NCBI RefSeq assembly: GCF_022921055.1
Contig: NZ_CP095065.1
Location: 124,001 to 188,000 of the forward strand
Length of the DNA stretch: 64,000 bases
Direction: 5' to 3'
DNA from: Hymenobacter volaticus
GTDB lineage: Bacteria; Bacteroidota; Bacteroidia; Cytophagales; Hymenobacteraceae
The translations under genes were made by a program, and so were the position numbers. Position 1 is the first letter of the stretch, and every line of letters starts with the position of its first letter. The notes below the pieces were generated by a model. The model worked only from the letters and a program-made list of their open reading frames with translations, did no database searches and had not been told where the DNA came from. Below, in pieces: positions 27,524 through 36,367 of the stretch.

Positions 27524-28249
27524 CTAAATGCGATGCCGTTCTACGGCCTCGCGGAAGCCTTTGGCGTAAGTGGCACTGATAGGCAGGTACCGCTCGCCAA
27601 TCTGTACTTTGTCTTTGTGCACGACGTCGATAGCGTCCAGCGCCACGATGCAAGAATGGTGGATGCGCACGAACCGGTCGGCGGGCAGTTGCTGGGTCAG
27701 CACCTTGAGCTGTTGCAAACTTACAATTTTGCGCTGCCGGGTGTGGATGGTGACGTAGTCGCGCAGGCCTTCCACGTAGAGCACGTCGGCCCACCAGACT
27801 TTGAGTAGTTGCGACCCGTCTTTCACGAACAGGTAGGCGGGGTCGGCCGTCTTAGCCGGAGCAGGGTTGGCTGCGGCCAAAACGGGCGGCTCCCAGCGGG
27901 CGTACGCCTTGTGCACGGCCCGTAAAAACCGGTCGAGGGTGATGGGCTTGAGCAGGTAGTCGACCACGTCGAGGTCGTAGCTTTCCAGGGCGTACTCCGA
28001 GTAGGCCGTGGTGAGAATAACCAGCGGCTTGCGCGGCAGCAGCCGCAGCAAGGTTAGGCCGGTCATTTCCGGCATCTGCACGTCGAGAAACAGCAGGTCC
28101 ACTGGCTGGCGCTGCAGGGCGGCCATAGCCGCGGTGGGCGTGGCGCAGGCCGCGGTCAGGCGCAGGTAAGGCACCTGCTGCAGGTGGTCAGTGAGCAGCT
28201 GGCGGGCCAGGGGCTCGTCTTCGACAATCAGGCATGTGAGGTGGTTCAT
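27524..28249 (-). CDS. LytTR-family response regulator paired with a LytS kinase
   Basis: The 241-residue regulator has a receiver domain with VEDEP, the phospho-acceptor in LLFLDVQMPEMTG, ILTTAYSEYA and VDYLLKPI. After a short Pro/Ala linker (LAAANPAPAKTADPA) comes a LytTR domain: VLYVEGLRDYVTIHTR and FVRIHHSCIVALDAIDVV. Its ATG overlaps the stop codon of the upstream LytS gene by 4 nt (28246-28249), so the pair is translationally coupled and is almost certainly a cognate two-component system. Confidence 0.94.
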   Translation of the reverse strand: MNHLTCLIVEDEPLARQLLTDHLQQVPYLRLTAACATPTAAMAALQRQPVDLLFLDVQMPEMTGLTLLRLLPRKPLVILTTAYSEYALESYDLDVVDYLLKPITLDRFLRAVHKAYARWEPPVLAAANPAPAKTADPAYLFVKDGSQLLKVWWADVLYVEGLRDYVTIHTRQRKIVSLQQLKVLTQQLPADRFVRIHHSCIVALDAIDVVHKDKVQIGERYLPISATYAKGFREAVERHRI

Positions 28250-29265
28250 AGGCTTAGGCGCAGGTAAATGCGGTACTCGTCGGGCAAGTCGTCGATCTGC
28301 AGCTCGTGCCGGTCGGGGTAGCTCAGGGCCAAGCGGCGGCGCACGTTGGGCAGGCCCGTGCCGGCCGGGCCCATGGGGGCAGCAGACGCCGGCAGCTTGC
28401 TGTTAGCCACCGTGTAGCAGCAGTCGGGCCCCGTCAGGTCGAAGTGCACGCGCACCCAAGCCGTTGTGCTGATGGTGCTCACCCCGTGCTTGAAGGCATT
28501 TTCCAGAAAGGCCATGAAAATGAGCGGCGCCACCAGCCGGCCGTTGGGCTGCCCGGCCACGGTCAGGGTGATCGGAACGGGGCTGTTGAGGCGCAGCTTT
28601 TCGAGCTGAATGTAGCTGGCAAGGTACTCGATTTCGCGGCTCAGATCCACGGCCGGGCGGTTGGCCTCCTCTAGCATGTAGCGCATCATCTGGGCCAGGG
28701 TGGCAATAACTTCGGGCGTGCGCTCCGAGCGGCTGTACGCCAGATAGTAGAGGTTGTTGAGGGTGTTGAACAGGAAGTGGGGATTGAGTTGGGCTTTCAA
28801 GTAGCGCAGCTCGGTCGCCAGCTTCTCGTTTTCCAAGGCCTTGGCGCGGGCCTCGAGAACAAACCACTGGGTAACGAAGTAAAGCAGGCTCACGAAGGCC
28901 ACGATAAAGAGCACGCCCACCACCACCGACCAGGTGTGCGCAGGGGAATACAGAAAGCGCCGGTTCATGTCGGTGAGCAGCAGCTGGCGGTCGGCCAGCA
29001 CGCGCAGCACGACCACGGTCGCGTAGGGGCCGGCAAACAGCGCCAGGTACTCGCCCAGCCGCCGGGTGCGCAACAGGCGCGGCAGCAGGTAGAAGTAGTT
29101 GAAGTAGGCCAGCGCGGCATTGAGGGTTACCGTAGCCAGCAGGCCCACGGCTACCTGTCGCCGGGCGTATTCCTGCCCGAACTGGTAGAAGTAAAACGAG
29201 AAGTACACGCCCCAGTAGGCGAGGTGCAGCACCGCGGCCCGGTAGCGTGGCGGAAAGAAAATCAT
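28246..29265 (-). CDS. LytS-type membrane sensor histidine kinase
   Basis: From ATG 29265 (MIFFPPRYRAAVLHLAYW) the protein has 339 residues. About four membrane helices occupy the first ~150 residues, e.g. VGLLATVTLNAALAYFNYFY and VVVGVLFIVAFVSLLYFV. The kinase box is KAQLNPHFLFNTLNNLYYL with the phospho-acceptor His. MMRYMLEEANRPAVDLSREIEYL and the N box AFLENAFKHGVS follow. The G-box GTGLPNVRRRLALSYP lies near the end. It is coupled by a 4-nt overlap to the LytTR gene. The promoter gap to the divergent gene (29521) contains 21-bp-period repeats, so the system may regulate itself and that neighbour. Confidence 0.93.
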   Translation of the reverse strand: MIFFPPRYRAAVLHLAYWGVYFSFYFYQFGQEYARRQVAVGLLATVTLNAALAYFNYFYLLPRLLRTRRLGEYLALFAGPYATVVVLRVLADRQLLLTDMNRRFLYSPAHTWSVVVGVLFIVAFVSLLYFVTQWFVLEARAKALENEKLATELRYLKAQLNPHFLFNTLNNLYYLAYSRSERTPEVIATLAQMMRYMLEEANRPAVDLSREIEYLASYIQLEKLRLNSPVPITLTVAGQPNGRLVAPLIFMAFLENAFKHGVSTISTTAWVRVHFDLTGPDCCYTVANSKLPASAAPMGPAGTGLPNVRRRLALSYPDRHELQIDDLPDEYRIYLRLSL

Positions 29266-29346
29266 GAACGAACAGGCAGCCACAAAAGGCTTACCCTGTA
29301 AACATAGCCGTTCAAGGTGAGTGGGTGGTCGCGGGGTGCGCTCTTT

Positions 29347-29454
29347 TCGACCAGCTAGCGTATTTTTTTTTTTGACCGGTGGCCTATCGGGCTATTTATT
29401 ACCAAAAGTCAGCGCCATAACCTGCCTGGTCGAAATACGGGCGAAAAGGGTCGA
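29347..29454. promoter_or_regulatory. Candidate LytTR sites and T11 tract between divergent genes
   Basis: GGTCGAA occurs at 29428 and again at 29449, exactly 21 bp apart. Its complement TTCGACC occurs at 29346-29352 and a TTGACC relative at 29372. A run of eleven T lies at ~29363-29373. The same TTCGACC element with 21-bp spacing is found before the LytS operon at 47.3 kb, which supports a conserved regulator site. Confidence 0.55.
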
Positions 29455-29520
29455 ATCCACCGACGCGGATCGAATAGGGAGCCTTGCTTTGCCGGCATAC
29501 CCTTGTTTTCGTTCTGAATT

Positions 29521-30417
29521 ATGCCGCTACTTCCTACAATTGCTCGCCCATTGCCGTCCCCATTTGCTTGTTTGATAGCCAGTCGGCCCGCGAGGCTATT
29601 GGCGGGACGGCAGCACCGCGCCAGTTACGGCTGGGTGCTAGGAGCCTGGCTGCTGGCCTACTCGGCCGCGGCCCAGACCCCCGATACCCTGCGCGTGGGC
29701 GACCGGCGGCTGCAAGTCAGTCGCCTCCAGCCGGGCACGCGCCAGTACCTGGTGTATTTCCAGAACCCGGCCCAGCCTAAAATGCTCGGCTTTTGGCTGT
29801 GGCGGCGCCAGGTGCAGGCCACCCGGCACCAGGGCGCGCCCGTGCTGCGCATCACGCAGCACTGGTACGGCGCCGACACGATCAGCTACCGGGAAGTAAC
29901 CTCGCTGGTGCGGGCCGGTGATTTTGCGTCCCTCTACCACGCCGAAACCGTAAAGGGCCAACTGAAAGCCTACAACTGGAATTCGACCGGCATCGCCGGG
30001 GCCGACAGCGTGGCGGGCAACCAGGCTAACGCCTTTCAGCAGCCGTTTCAACAGCCGGCTTTCAACTGGAACCTTGACATCGAAACCTTCGAGCTGCTGC
30101 CCCTGGCGGCGGGCAAGCGCTTCGTCATTCCCTTCTACGACGCGGGCGGCAAGCCGCCCACCTACGTAACCTACACCGTAACAGGTGCCGAGACGCTGGC
30201 CGTGCCCGGCGGACCGCCGGTGGCTTGCTGGAAGCTCGTCACCGCAGGACTGACGCCCACTAAAGCGCCGTTCAAGCAAACGTTCTGGATTAGCCAACGA
30301 GACCACGAGTTCTTGAAGGAAGAAGACCAGTACCCGGGAGGGCTTTCTCGCTACAAAATCAAGACCAGCACCGTGCCCGGGGTCATGCCCAACCCGGTGT
30401 CTCGCCCGGCGAAGTAA
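29521..30417 (+). CDS. Exported DUF3108-like protein
   Basis: The 298-residue product has a signal peptide, probably the hydrophobic stretch SYGWVLGAWLLAYSAAA-Q at residues ~36-51, so the true start may be internal. The mature part is beta-rich: GTRQYLVYFQNPAQPKMLGF, VLRITQHWYGADTISYREVT, FNWNLDIETFELLPLAAGKRF and WISQRDHEFLKEEDQYPGG. This resembles outer-membrane-associated DUF3108-type beta proteins, but the match is by eye. It is divergent from the LytS/LytTR pair, and the shared intergenic region carries candidate LytTR boxes, so it may be the target of that system. Confidence 0.65.
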   Translation: MPLLPTIARPLPSPFACLIASRPARLLAGRQHRASYGWVLGAWLLAYSAAAQTPDTLRVGDRRLQVSRLQPGTRQYLVYFQNPAQPKMLGFWLWRRQVQATRHQGAPVLRITQHWYGADTISYREVTSLVRAGDFASLYHAETVKGQLKAYNWNSTGIAGADSVAGNQANAFQQPFQQPAFNWNLDIETFELLPLAAGKRFVIPFYDAGGKPPTYVTYTVTGAETLAVPGGPPVACWKLVTAGLTPTKAPFKQTFWISQRDHEFLKEEDQYPGGLSRYKIKTSTVPGVMPNPVSRPAK

Positions 30418-30509
30418 GCCTCTGCCGCTACGGAATTGCCGTTTGGAGAGCGCCGTCCACTCAAATTACGGCCTGGTGTTTTCGCCCGTACCCCTCGTTC
30501 TGCCTGCCC

Positions 30510-30713
30510 ATGGTTCATGTTGTCGCTAAAGCACCGGCCTGTGCTAACTGCGCCTACGTCTTCGTGCTTACTGAGCCGGCCGAGTTTTGCCCGCGCTGCG
30601 GCCAGCAAAACCACGGCAGCCTCGGCGTGGGCCACGTGGCCGAAGAATTTCTGGAAGGCGTATTCCACTTTGATGGCAAAATATTTCGCAGGTGCGAAAA
30701 ATTCCCGCTTTAG
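30510..30713 (+). pseudogene. N-terminal fragment of a DUF3667-type zinc-ribbon membrane protein
   Basis: The 67-residue frame holds a zinc ribbon (CANCAYVFVLTEPAEFCPRCGQQN) followed by HVAEEFLEGVFHFDGKIFR, the hallmark start of DUF3667 proteins, which normally continue into several membrane helices. Here the reading ends within ten residues of FDGKIF. No membrane part is found downstream before the next gene (30900). I read it as a truncated remnant. Confidence 0.6.
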
Positions 30714-30899
30714 TTGGGCTTACAAAAAACTATCACCAGGCCATCCCCACGGCCCGGGCCAGCATTCAGGACAGCCCGGAGCAGACCAGTTACCGCAATT
30801 GCAGCCGGTAAAAGGCAGCAGCGAGCCGGGAGGTAGGGTAGGGCGCGGCCGAGTTAGAGGCGCCGGCGAGGTGGTGATAAAGCGCCGACGTCCCGCCGC

Positions 30900-31768
30900 T
30901 TACGGGCGAAGAAATGCTAGCAGGGACCGGTTAAAAAGCGCGGGCGCTTCCAGGTTGACCATGTGCCCGGCGTTGGCAATCACCAGGCCAGTCTGGTCGG
31001 CCACCGTCTGCTGCAGGTACTGCCCACAAGCAAGAATAAAGGGCAGGTCTTGTTGGCCGACCATCACCAGCACCGGGACGGTTAGCTTGGCGACTTGCGG
31101 GGCAGCCGGCTGGGAGGAAAGGCGAGGCCAGCCGCTGAGACGGTGCGCGCGCATGGTAGTTAGCGTTGTTTGGTAGAGCAAACGCCGCGCGCGGGCATTG
31201 ACTTGGTTGGGGCGCCGCGCAGGACCGTCAAACCAGGCACGCGTAAATTCTTCTGCCGCCGCTGCCGTGTCGGCGCGCACCAGCTGGGTTGTAATCCGGG
31301 GCCAAACTTGCTTGGTCTGCGCATCGAGGCGGTCTTCCAACCCGGAAACACTAGTGGAAACTAGGGCTAGTTTGCTGACTCGTTCGGGATGGGCCAGGGC
31401 GAAATCCAGGGCGCAGGCACCGCCCAGCGAAATACCCACCAACGCTACTTGTTTTACTTGCAGCTCGTCGAGCACCCGTAAGAGCACCTGCTGCATGGCT
31501 TGTGTGGTATCGTACCCCGTGCTTTGGCCGTGACCGGGCAGATCGAGGCAGATAACGTGGTGGCGCCTGGCCAGCACGGGTACTTGCTGCGCCCACATGC
31601 GCGAATCCTGGAGCCCGGCGTGCAGCAGCACTACTGGCGGCCCTGGCCCGTGCGTTCGTAGTGAATCCGTAGCGAGTTAACGGAAATAAACCCCGCCCGG
31701 GACTGCGCCGGCGCTTGCCAGGCCGAGAGCAGAAACGAGGCGAGGATGAAGTGGACAAACTTCGGCAT
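30900..31768 (-). CDS. Secreted alpha/beta hydrolase, frameshifted near its N-terminus
   Basis: A signal peptide is encoded from ATG 31768 (MPKFVHFILASFLLSAWQAPA-Q), followed by SVNSLRIHYERTGQG. There the frame ends at TAG. One extra G in the GGG at ~31652 would continue PPVVLLHAGLQDSRMWAQQV. The rest shows LDLPGHGQST, the nucleophile elbow VALVGISLGGACALDFA, the acid in VPVLVMVGQQDLPF and the histidine in IANAGHMVNLEAP. The repaired enzyme has ~289 residues. It is an esterase- or lipase-like hydrolase of unknown substrate. The break is a one-base homopolymer deficit and may be an artefact. Unaided, translation could restart at MLLHAGLQDSRMW (31631), without the signal peptide. Confidence 0.83.
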
Positions 31769-32644
31769 ATTATAGCGTAGCGGGAAGACACCCGTTAATC
31801 AGGAAGCGCTAAGGTTAAGTTGCCACTAGTCCGGGCAGAAGGTAAACTTATTCGGGCGTAGGTAGCTGTTTCCTGCTACAGATCCTTGAGCGGAATTTTC
31901 AGCTTAGCCTATCAATATAACTTTTCTAGAAGTCGAGACCTAACTCTTTATATAGCTAGCAATAAGTAAACTTACCTCGTTACCTAAGAGGACTGACGAG
32001 GATTTCCTGTCCGTCGTGGTCTTAACAGAGCGAGGCTCTGGCCGAGGTCGAAATACAATAAAGGAGGAGCGCAGAGCGAACAAAGCGTCTCCAACTCGGG
32101 GCTGAAGATGCTCTGAGAGAAGAGTCGCCCTAGTTAAGGCTCTGCCAGCGTGACCACCCCGCGGACGTGATGCAGCGAATCGCGTGGTTCCCCGCATCCG
32201 CCACGCACAGGGTTCCATCAGGGGCGACGGCAATGCCCAGCGACCCTGACCAGCCCAGCGAGCGTGGTTACGGCCGCTGGGGCTTAGCCCTGCACAGGAA
32301 GCCCCACCCGAAGAGAACGAAACAGCCGGCAACCAATCGTAGGAATAGAGCCAAGGCCCGGATAGGCGCAAGCCTAAAGGAGCAGTTAACGAAGCGAAAG
32401 TACACTTAGCCACTGTACTCAATGCCCAAGGAAAGAGAAGAAAGCAAGAGAATGCCCATTTGAAGCAGAGGAGGTAAGCTTATTTTCTTTAAGAGGGCAC
32501 AAGGTTACCCATAAGGAAGCATCGTTCTTAGACCGTTACTTTTGATCTAGCGGCTTATCACAAACCAACACTACGTCAGAATCCGGAGTTAGCGCAGCAG
32601 ACACTCTCCAACCTAGCGGCTGGCAACTCAACCAACCACGACTT
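31769..32644. other. Decayed stretch
   Basis: It contains an NHL-repeat remnant (listed separately) and a CCTCGTTACCTA motif (~31976) shared with 39.6 and 43.7 kb. A long reverse frame at 31940-32422 is mostly out of phase with the recognisable remnant. No intact gene is supported. Confidence 0.4.
32134..32280 (-). pseudogene. NHL-repeat protein remnant
   Basis: The reverse strand reads LGIAVAPDGTLCVADAGNHA then IRCITSAGVVTLAEP, ending in TAA. This is one NHL beta-propeller repeat. A piece of the previous repeat (AAVTTLAG) is in another frame just upstream. Nothing of the rest of a propeller remains, so it is a fragment. Confidence 0.55.
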
Positions 32645-33106
32645 CTACCTCTTCCGGTCTCCGTTACCGACTGGGCTAGCGTAGGACGATGCCGATCCTT
32701 TGCCAGTGGAGGAGAGCAAGTGCCAGACCAGCGGCGCAGTGCTCACGACAAACAAGCCAAACAAGGCTTGGTCGAACAGTGATACCGGGACCATGTGCGG
32801 GATGGGACGACCCAAGTAGCCGGCCAGGTAGACGAGGGTGTTTACGCTCACATCCGAAACCATAATGGCAACGGCCAGGGCGAGTCCGACGCGCGGGGAG
32901 CGCCACAGCAGGAACACGGTCAATGGATCCAGGAAAGTGAGCGCATCCCAGTACAGGCCAATAGCCCGGGGCACCGGCCAGGCGAGCCAGCCGTGGGTGA
33001 GCACGCCGTGAACATGCGTGTACGTGCCGATGAGAAACCCGAGGGAGTACACGAGCAAGATTCCCCGCACCACGCGAGGGAAGGCGGCAACAAACAAGCG
33101 AGCCAT
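32645..33106 (-). CDS. Small integral membrane protein of unknown function
   Basis: From MARLFVAAFPRVVRGILLVY (33106) the protein has 153 residues and about four hydrophobic helices: GILLVYSLGFLIGTYTHV, WDALTFLDPLTVFLLW, GLALAVAIMVSDVSVNTLVY and LFDQALFGLFVVSTAPLVW. The tail is polar. No family is recognised with certainty. The open frame extends to 33205 with other possible starts (33154). It is followed by gene-poor DNA. Confidence 0.65.
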   Translation of the reverse strand: MARLFVAAFPRVVRGILLVYSLGFLIGTYTHVHGVLTHGWLAWPVPRAIGLYWDALTFLDPLTVFLLWRSPRVGLALAVAIMVSDVSVNTLVYLAGYLGRPIPHMVPVSLFDQALFGLFVVSTAPLVWHLLSSTGKGSASSYASPVGNGDRKR

Positions 33107-33233
33107 AGAGCAAAGAGAAGGGCGCAGCAGAAGCGGCTTGGTGCACGCGCTCATGGAGCCAAGTCCGACAAGATACGGCCTAGCTAGAGACTCTTGCTCA
33201 CCCAAGGATGGCAGGTCCGGGCATTAAAACGCG

Positions 33234-33265
33234 AAAAGCCTCACCCGGTACCGGATGAAGCTTTT
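33234..33265 (-). terminator. Intrinsic-type terminator of the 33325-33729 gene
   Basis: Arms 33234-33248 and 33251-33265 pair with two mismatches (AAAAGCCTCACCCGG against CCGGATGAAGCTTTT). On the reverse strand the hairpin is followed by CTTTTCGCGTTTT-like T-rich sequence, 60 bp after the stop of the upstream gene. Confidence 0.5.
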
Positions 33266-33324
33266 GCTGGCGGTATAGCTGCGACCTTGCTCTCCGGCGT
33301 CGGGGGATGCAGGGTCGCAGTACT

Positions 33325-33729
33325 CTAACGGGTGGCAACCACTAAAGCCGGTTCATACTCGACCACCAGTTTGCGCACCCACGCGGTGGAGCGACCAGCA
33401 TGGGTTCTGACGTGCACGCTGTAATGGTAGCGTGCTAGTCCTACCTGAAGATCGACTTGATAGCGCCCGCTTGGGGCCCGGTCAAAGTCGAAGCGCTGCC
33501 CGTAAGTTGGGGCGGTATACGTTTCTCTAAACAAGGGTTGCTGCGTGCTGAGCCGCACCACCTGCACGTACCCGCGCGCGTAGTCGGGGCTGGCAACGCG
33601 CAAGCGCAAGCTGGCGGGCGCTACTTGCGTCAGGCTAACGGGCTCAGCCATCTGCGCAACCACTGGGCTAACGCCGGTTACAAGGAAGAGCACGAACAAA
33701 GCGGGGCAAAGAACGGGGAGCGTTGACAT
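33325..33729 (-). CDS. Small secreted beta-rich protein
   Basis: The 134-residue product has a signal peptide (MSTLPVLCPALFVLFLVTGVSPVVA-Q). The mature part has alternating strands (LRLRVASPDYARGYVQVVRL, FDFDRAPSGRYQVDLQVG, YHYSVHVRT), resembling a short Ig-like or carboxypeptidase-regulatory-like fold. No function can be assigned. It probably ends at the terminator 60 bp downstream. Confidence 0.7.
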   Translation of the reverse strand: MSTLPVLCPALFVLFLVTGVSPVVAQMAEPVSLTQVAPASLRLRVASPDYARGYVQVVRLSTQQPLFRETYTAPTYGQRFDFDRAPSGRYQVDLQVGLARYHYSVHVRTHAGRSTAWVRKLVVEYEPALVVATR

Positions 33730-34727
33730 GGAAAGGAGAAAAGAGAGTGCAACATGTCCTGGGACAAACCGGAAGCCGGTCCACTGCTAGCGCTATACTA
33801 GCGGATGCTCTCTTTTATGCCAAGGAACGCGCCATCTTTACAACTAACACATACAGAGTGAATTACGTCATTGGCAGCTAGTCATGGGTTCCGTATGCTG
33901 TTTTATATCCGAACACCAGGTGTTCGGTTATGACGCGTTGGCCCGCGGCCGCGGGCGTAACGCCTGCGCGCTGCGCTGATCCTGCTTGTGCATGGGGCAC
34001 TGCCGCCGTGGCAGGCTTCCCTGCTGCTTGCCACAGTATCTTGACCCGGTGTGGCGGGAGAAGTATTGCGGGGCCTCGTAGAGGAAGGGTAGGTCAAGTA
34101 TTGGTCAAGTAGCTCGTCGAGCCGCCAGTAAAGCGTATGCACCGGCACGCTTACGGGCAAAAGCAAGCACGTGGAACCCTTGCGGGCGTGGCTGGGCGTC
34201 TACAACAGAAAGCGCTCTACGTGCTCCAGGCGGGCGGCCCAAGTAGGAGCCGCTAGCAACTACGCTGCCAGGCGCGCCATGGCGGCCCCAAAAACAGCGG
34301 TTAAACCGGTGTCTGATGTAATAGCATAGCGCAAAGTAGCCAGTAGCAGTAAGGGCCGCCCGGGCCTGGGTTTCAGCCGGGTTTGGGTACCTAGTTGGGG
34401 GCTTTGCTTCGTGTACCATTACTTGAACGAGCGCTCTAGAAGTGATACAAGGATTCACGGCTAGAGATAACTCACCATTTGGTGATGACAACGGTTAATT
34501 AACAAGCCAAGGCGGACGCATTCTGCTCCTAGCTGGTGGGGGCTTGGCTGCAGTTGCTAATTCAGGCCGTGCTTGCCGCGCCGGCCGCAGCGCCGGGTGC
34601 CCTATCTCGCACGCCAGCCGCTCGTTAGTAGAGCAGGGCCACCCGCGCAGGACCTTCGGCCTTACTTTTTTGCTCCCGCACTAGAGTGCGTACCCGAGGG
34701 CGGCCGGCGCAGCCTGGGAGCAGGGAC
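33730..34727. other. Gene-poor stretch with operator-like palindrome and repeat copy
   Basis: A perfect palindrome lies at 33909-33927. A 24-bp stretch at ~34423-34446 (ACGAGCGCTCTAGAAGTGAT core) is identical in inverted orientation to one at ~39712-39736. Open frames at 33903-34166 and 34105-34491 have no recognised domain. Confidence 0.4.
33909..33927. promoter_or_regulatory. 19-bp operator-like palindrome
   Basis: CCGAACACC (33909-33917) and GGTGTTCGG (33919-33927) form a perfect inverted repeat around one base. It has the size of a repressor operator, but no gene with a recognised product starts nearby, so its partner may have been lost. Confidence 0.4.
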
Positions 34728-35492
34728 TTATCGAGCATCGGACACACGGCCTACTTTTAAGACAAGTTTCCACGTAGCCACGTGTTGCGTTGCCGCATCG
34801 GGCCAGATAACTTGAAGTTCCTGAGCGACTTGCTCGGTCGGGTTGTACCCTTCCGCGCTTAGGAACCGCTGGGTGGCCGACCACGTGTTCAGATAGCCCA
34901 ACAAGTCGAGCCGGTTCAGCGGCTTTTCGTAGCTGAAGACAGGGCTGGGAATGTGCTGGAAAGGAAACGGAATAGTCGCGTATCCCGAGTCAATCAGCCG
35001 GTTTTCCGGTTGCCAGTAAGGGTCTAGGGTTACATCATGCAACCGGCGTACCACGGCATCTACGGCCGGCGTCAGCGTGGGCACGCCGTAGGCCCAGGCG
35101 GCTAGCACCCCGCCAGGCTTGAGCACCCGCCGGACTTCGGCGTAAAATGCCTCGAAGTGAAACCAATGCAACGCCGTGGCCGCCGTCACCAAGTCGGCGC
35201 TGTGCGCGGCCAAGTCCGTGTGTTCGGCTTGCTCGACCCGGTAGCTGACTCGTTCGTGGGGCCGACAATGACTGAGTTGCTGAGGGCTGGGATCAGTGGC
35301 AACCACGCGCGCATAAAATTGAGCCAGGCTCAGCGCCGCTTGGCCGTTGCCGGTGCCGCAGTCCCAGGCTAGCTCGTGGGCCAGAGTCAAGGAAGCCAGA
35401 TACGCGTACAACTCCGGCGAGTAAACCGGCCGGAACTGGGCGTAGAGGGCGGCTTGCCGGGAAAAATTGTCTTTGAAAGCAAGAGGAATCAT
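34728..35492 (-). CDS. Class I SAM-dependent methyltransferase
   Basis: The 254-residue protein starts MIPLAFKDNFSRQAALYAQF. Motif I is LAWDCGTGNGQAALSLAQF (G-T-G-N-G), followed by VVATDPSPQQL, the VEQAEHTDLAAHSADLVTAA region and the post-I/IV strand ALHWFHFEAFYAEVRRVLKPGG. This is the UbiE/COQ5-like methyltransferase_11 pattern common to small-molecule methylases. It is cytosolic. The substrate is unknown. It has no operon partners. Confidence 0.9.
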   Translation of the reverse strand: MIPLAFKDNFSRQAALYAQFRPVYSPELYAYLASLTLAHELAWDCGTGNGQAALSLAQFYARVVATDPSPQQLSHCRPHERVSYRVEQAEHTDLAAHSADLVTAATALHWFHFEAFYAEVRRVLKPGGVLAAWAYGVPTLTPAVDAVVRRLHDVTLDPYWQPENRLIDSGYATIPFPFQHIPSPVFSYEKPLNRLDLLGYLNTWSATQRFLSAEGYNPTEQVAQELQVIWPDAATQHVATWKLVLKVGRVSDAR

Positions 35493-36367
35493 CCCCTTAA
35501 ATTATAAATCCAAGCGGGAAACTTGCGTCCGCGGGAAATCCGGCCGCTGGGGGTAACCGAGCCGCGTCGGCGAGGATAGCGAATGCCGCTTTGCAGAAAC
35601 GACTGTACTCGCACCGGTTTTGCAGCCGGCCCGCCCGAATTAAATAATTGGCCACAAGCAGGAGAGTTGAATTTTCTAGCTCGAACTTTCCCCAGGTTCA
35701 GCCCGTGGCGAACGGCGCCGCGGCTTATTACCCTGGCGCAACCACGACGGGACCTTGCTCCTTGCTTCGTAGTTGTCGTTGGCGCCTGGCCGTCGCCTTG
35801 CTTGGCAGAAAAACCCACGTCGGCACCCCGACGCAGGCCGCGAAATTGCGCTTACCGCGCAAGCGCCGCCAGCCGTCGTTTATGCCAGCTTTCTCGGTGC
35901 TGGTTTTAGCCAAGGCGTAGGCGCTTCTAACTGGGTCGCCCCTTGGGCGAGCCGATGGCTTGGTACAACTCCCCGGGCAGCACAAAGTAGAAGTGGTTGG
36001 TTTCCAGCCGCAGTTTTTCCGCCTCCACCAGCGCTACATGGGCCCGTTGGCCTTGTAAAGGGCAACGGTTCGGTTCAGCGCCACGCTGGGCGAGTAGTTG
36101 ACAAGAGGTATCGGACCTTCGGAACGGATAGGGTTCTAGAATCCATTAGCCGTCTTCGTCAGGCCATAGGTAACCTAGAAAGAGAACCGGGGTGGTATGG
36201 GATGGAGCGGATGGAGAATTTTCGACTACTAACCAAAGGATGGGAGATAGATGGGTTGAAGAGGCCCATCTGGACAGTAAGCCCCGGCCTTTTCGTATCT
36301 TCCCTGGCCTACGTGCAAGCATCTGTCGTCCCATAAGGCTCCTCTTCCCTGCTACTGCTCCCTGCGT
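35493..36367. other. Decayed stretch with sigma-factor remnant
   Basis: Apart from the ECF sigma remnant (35927-36125), open frames on both strands (35489-35818, 35583-35909, 35773-36336) look like chance frames. Confidence 0.4.
35927..36125 (-). pseudogene. C-terminal remnant of a DUF6596-type ECF sigma factor
   Basis: The reverse strand reads VNYSPSVALNRTVALYKANG and then, after an amber codon and a frame change, ALVEAEKLRLETNHFYFVLP followed by GELYQAIGSPKGRPS. The signatures SPxVALNRxVA and NHFYxxLxGELYxxxG match the C-terminal domain of DUF6596 sigma factors. The DNA-binding sigma regions 2 and 4 are absent. It is a remnant. Confidence 0.55.

Noticed and set aside
31940..32422. 160-residue reverse ORF
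   Set aside because: The recognisable NHL-repeat sense lies in a different frame; this frame is chance.
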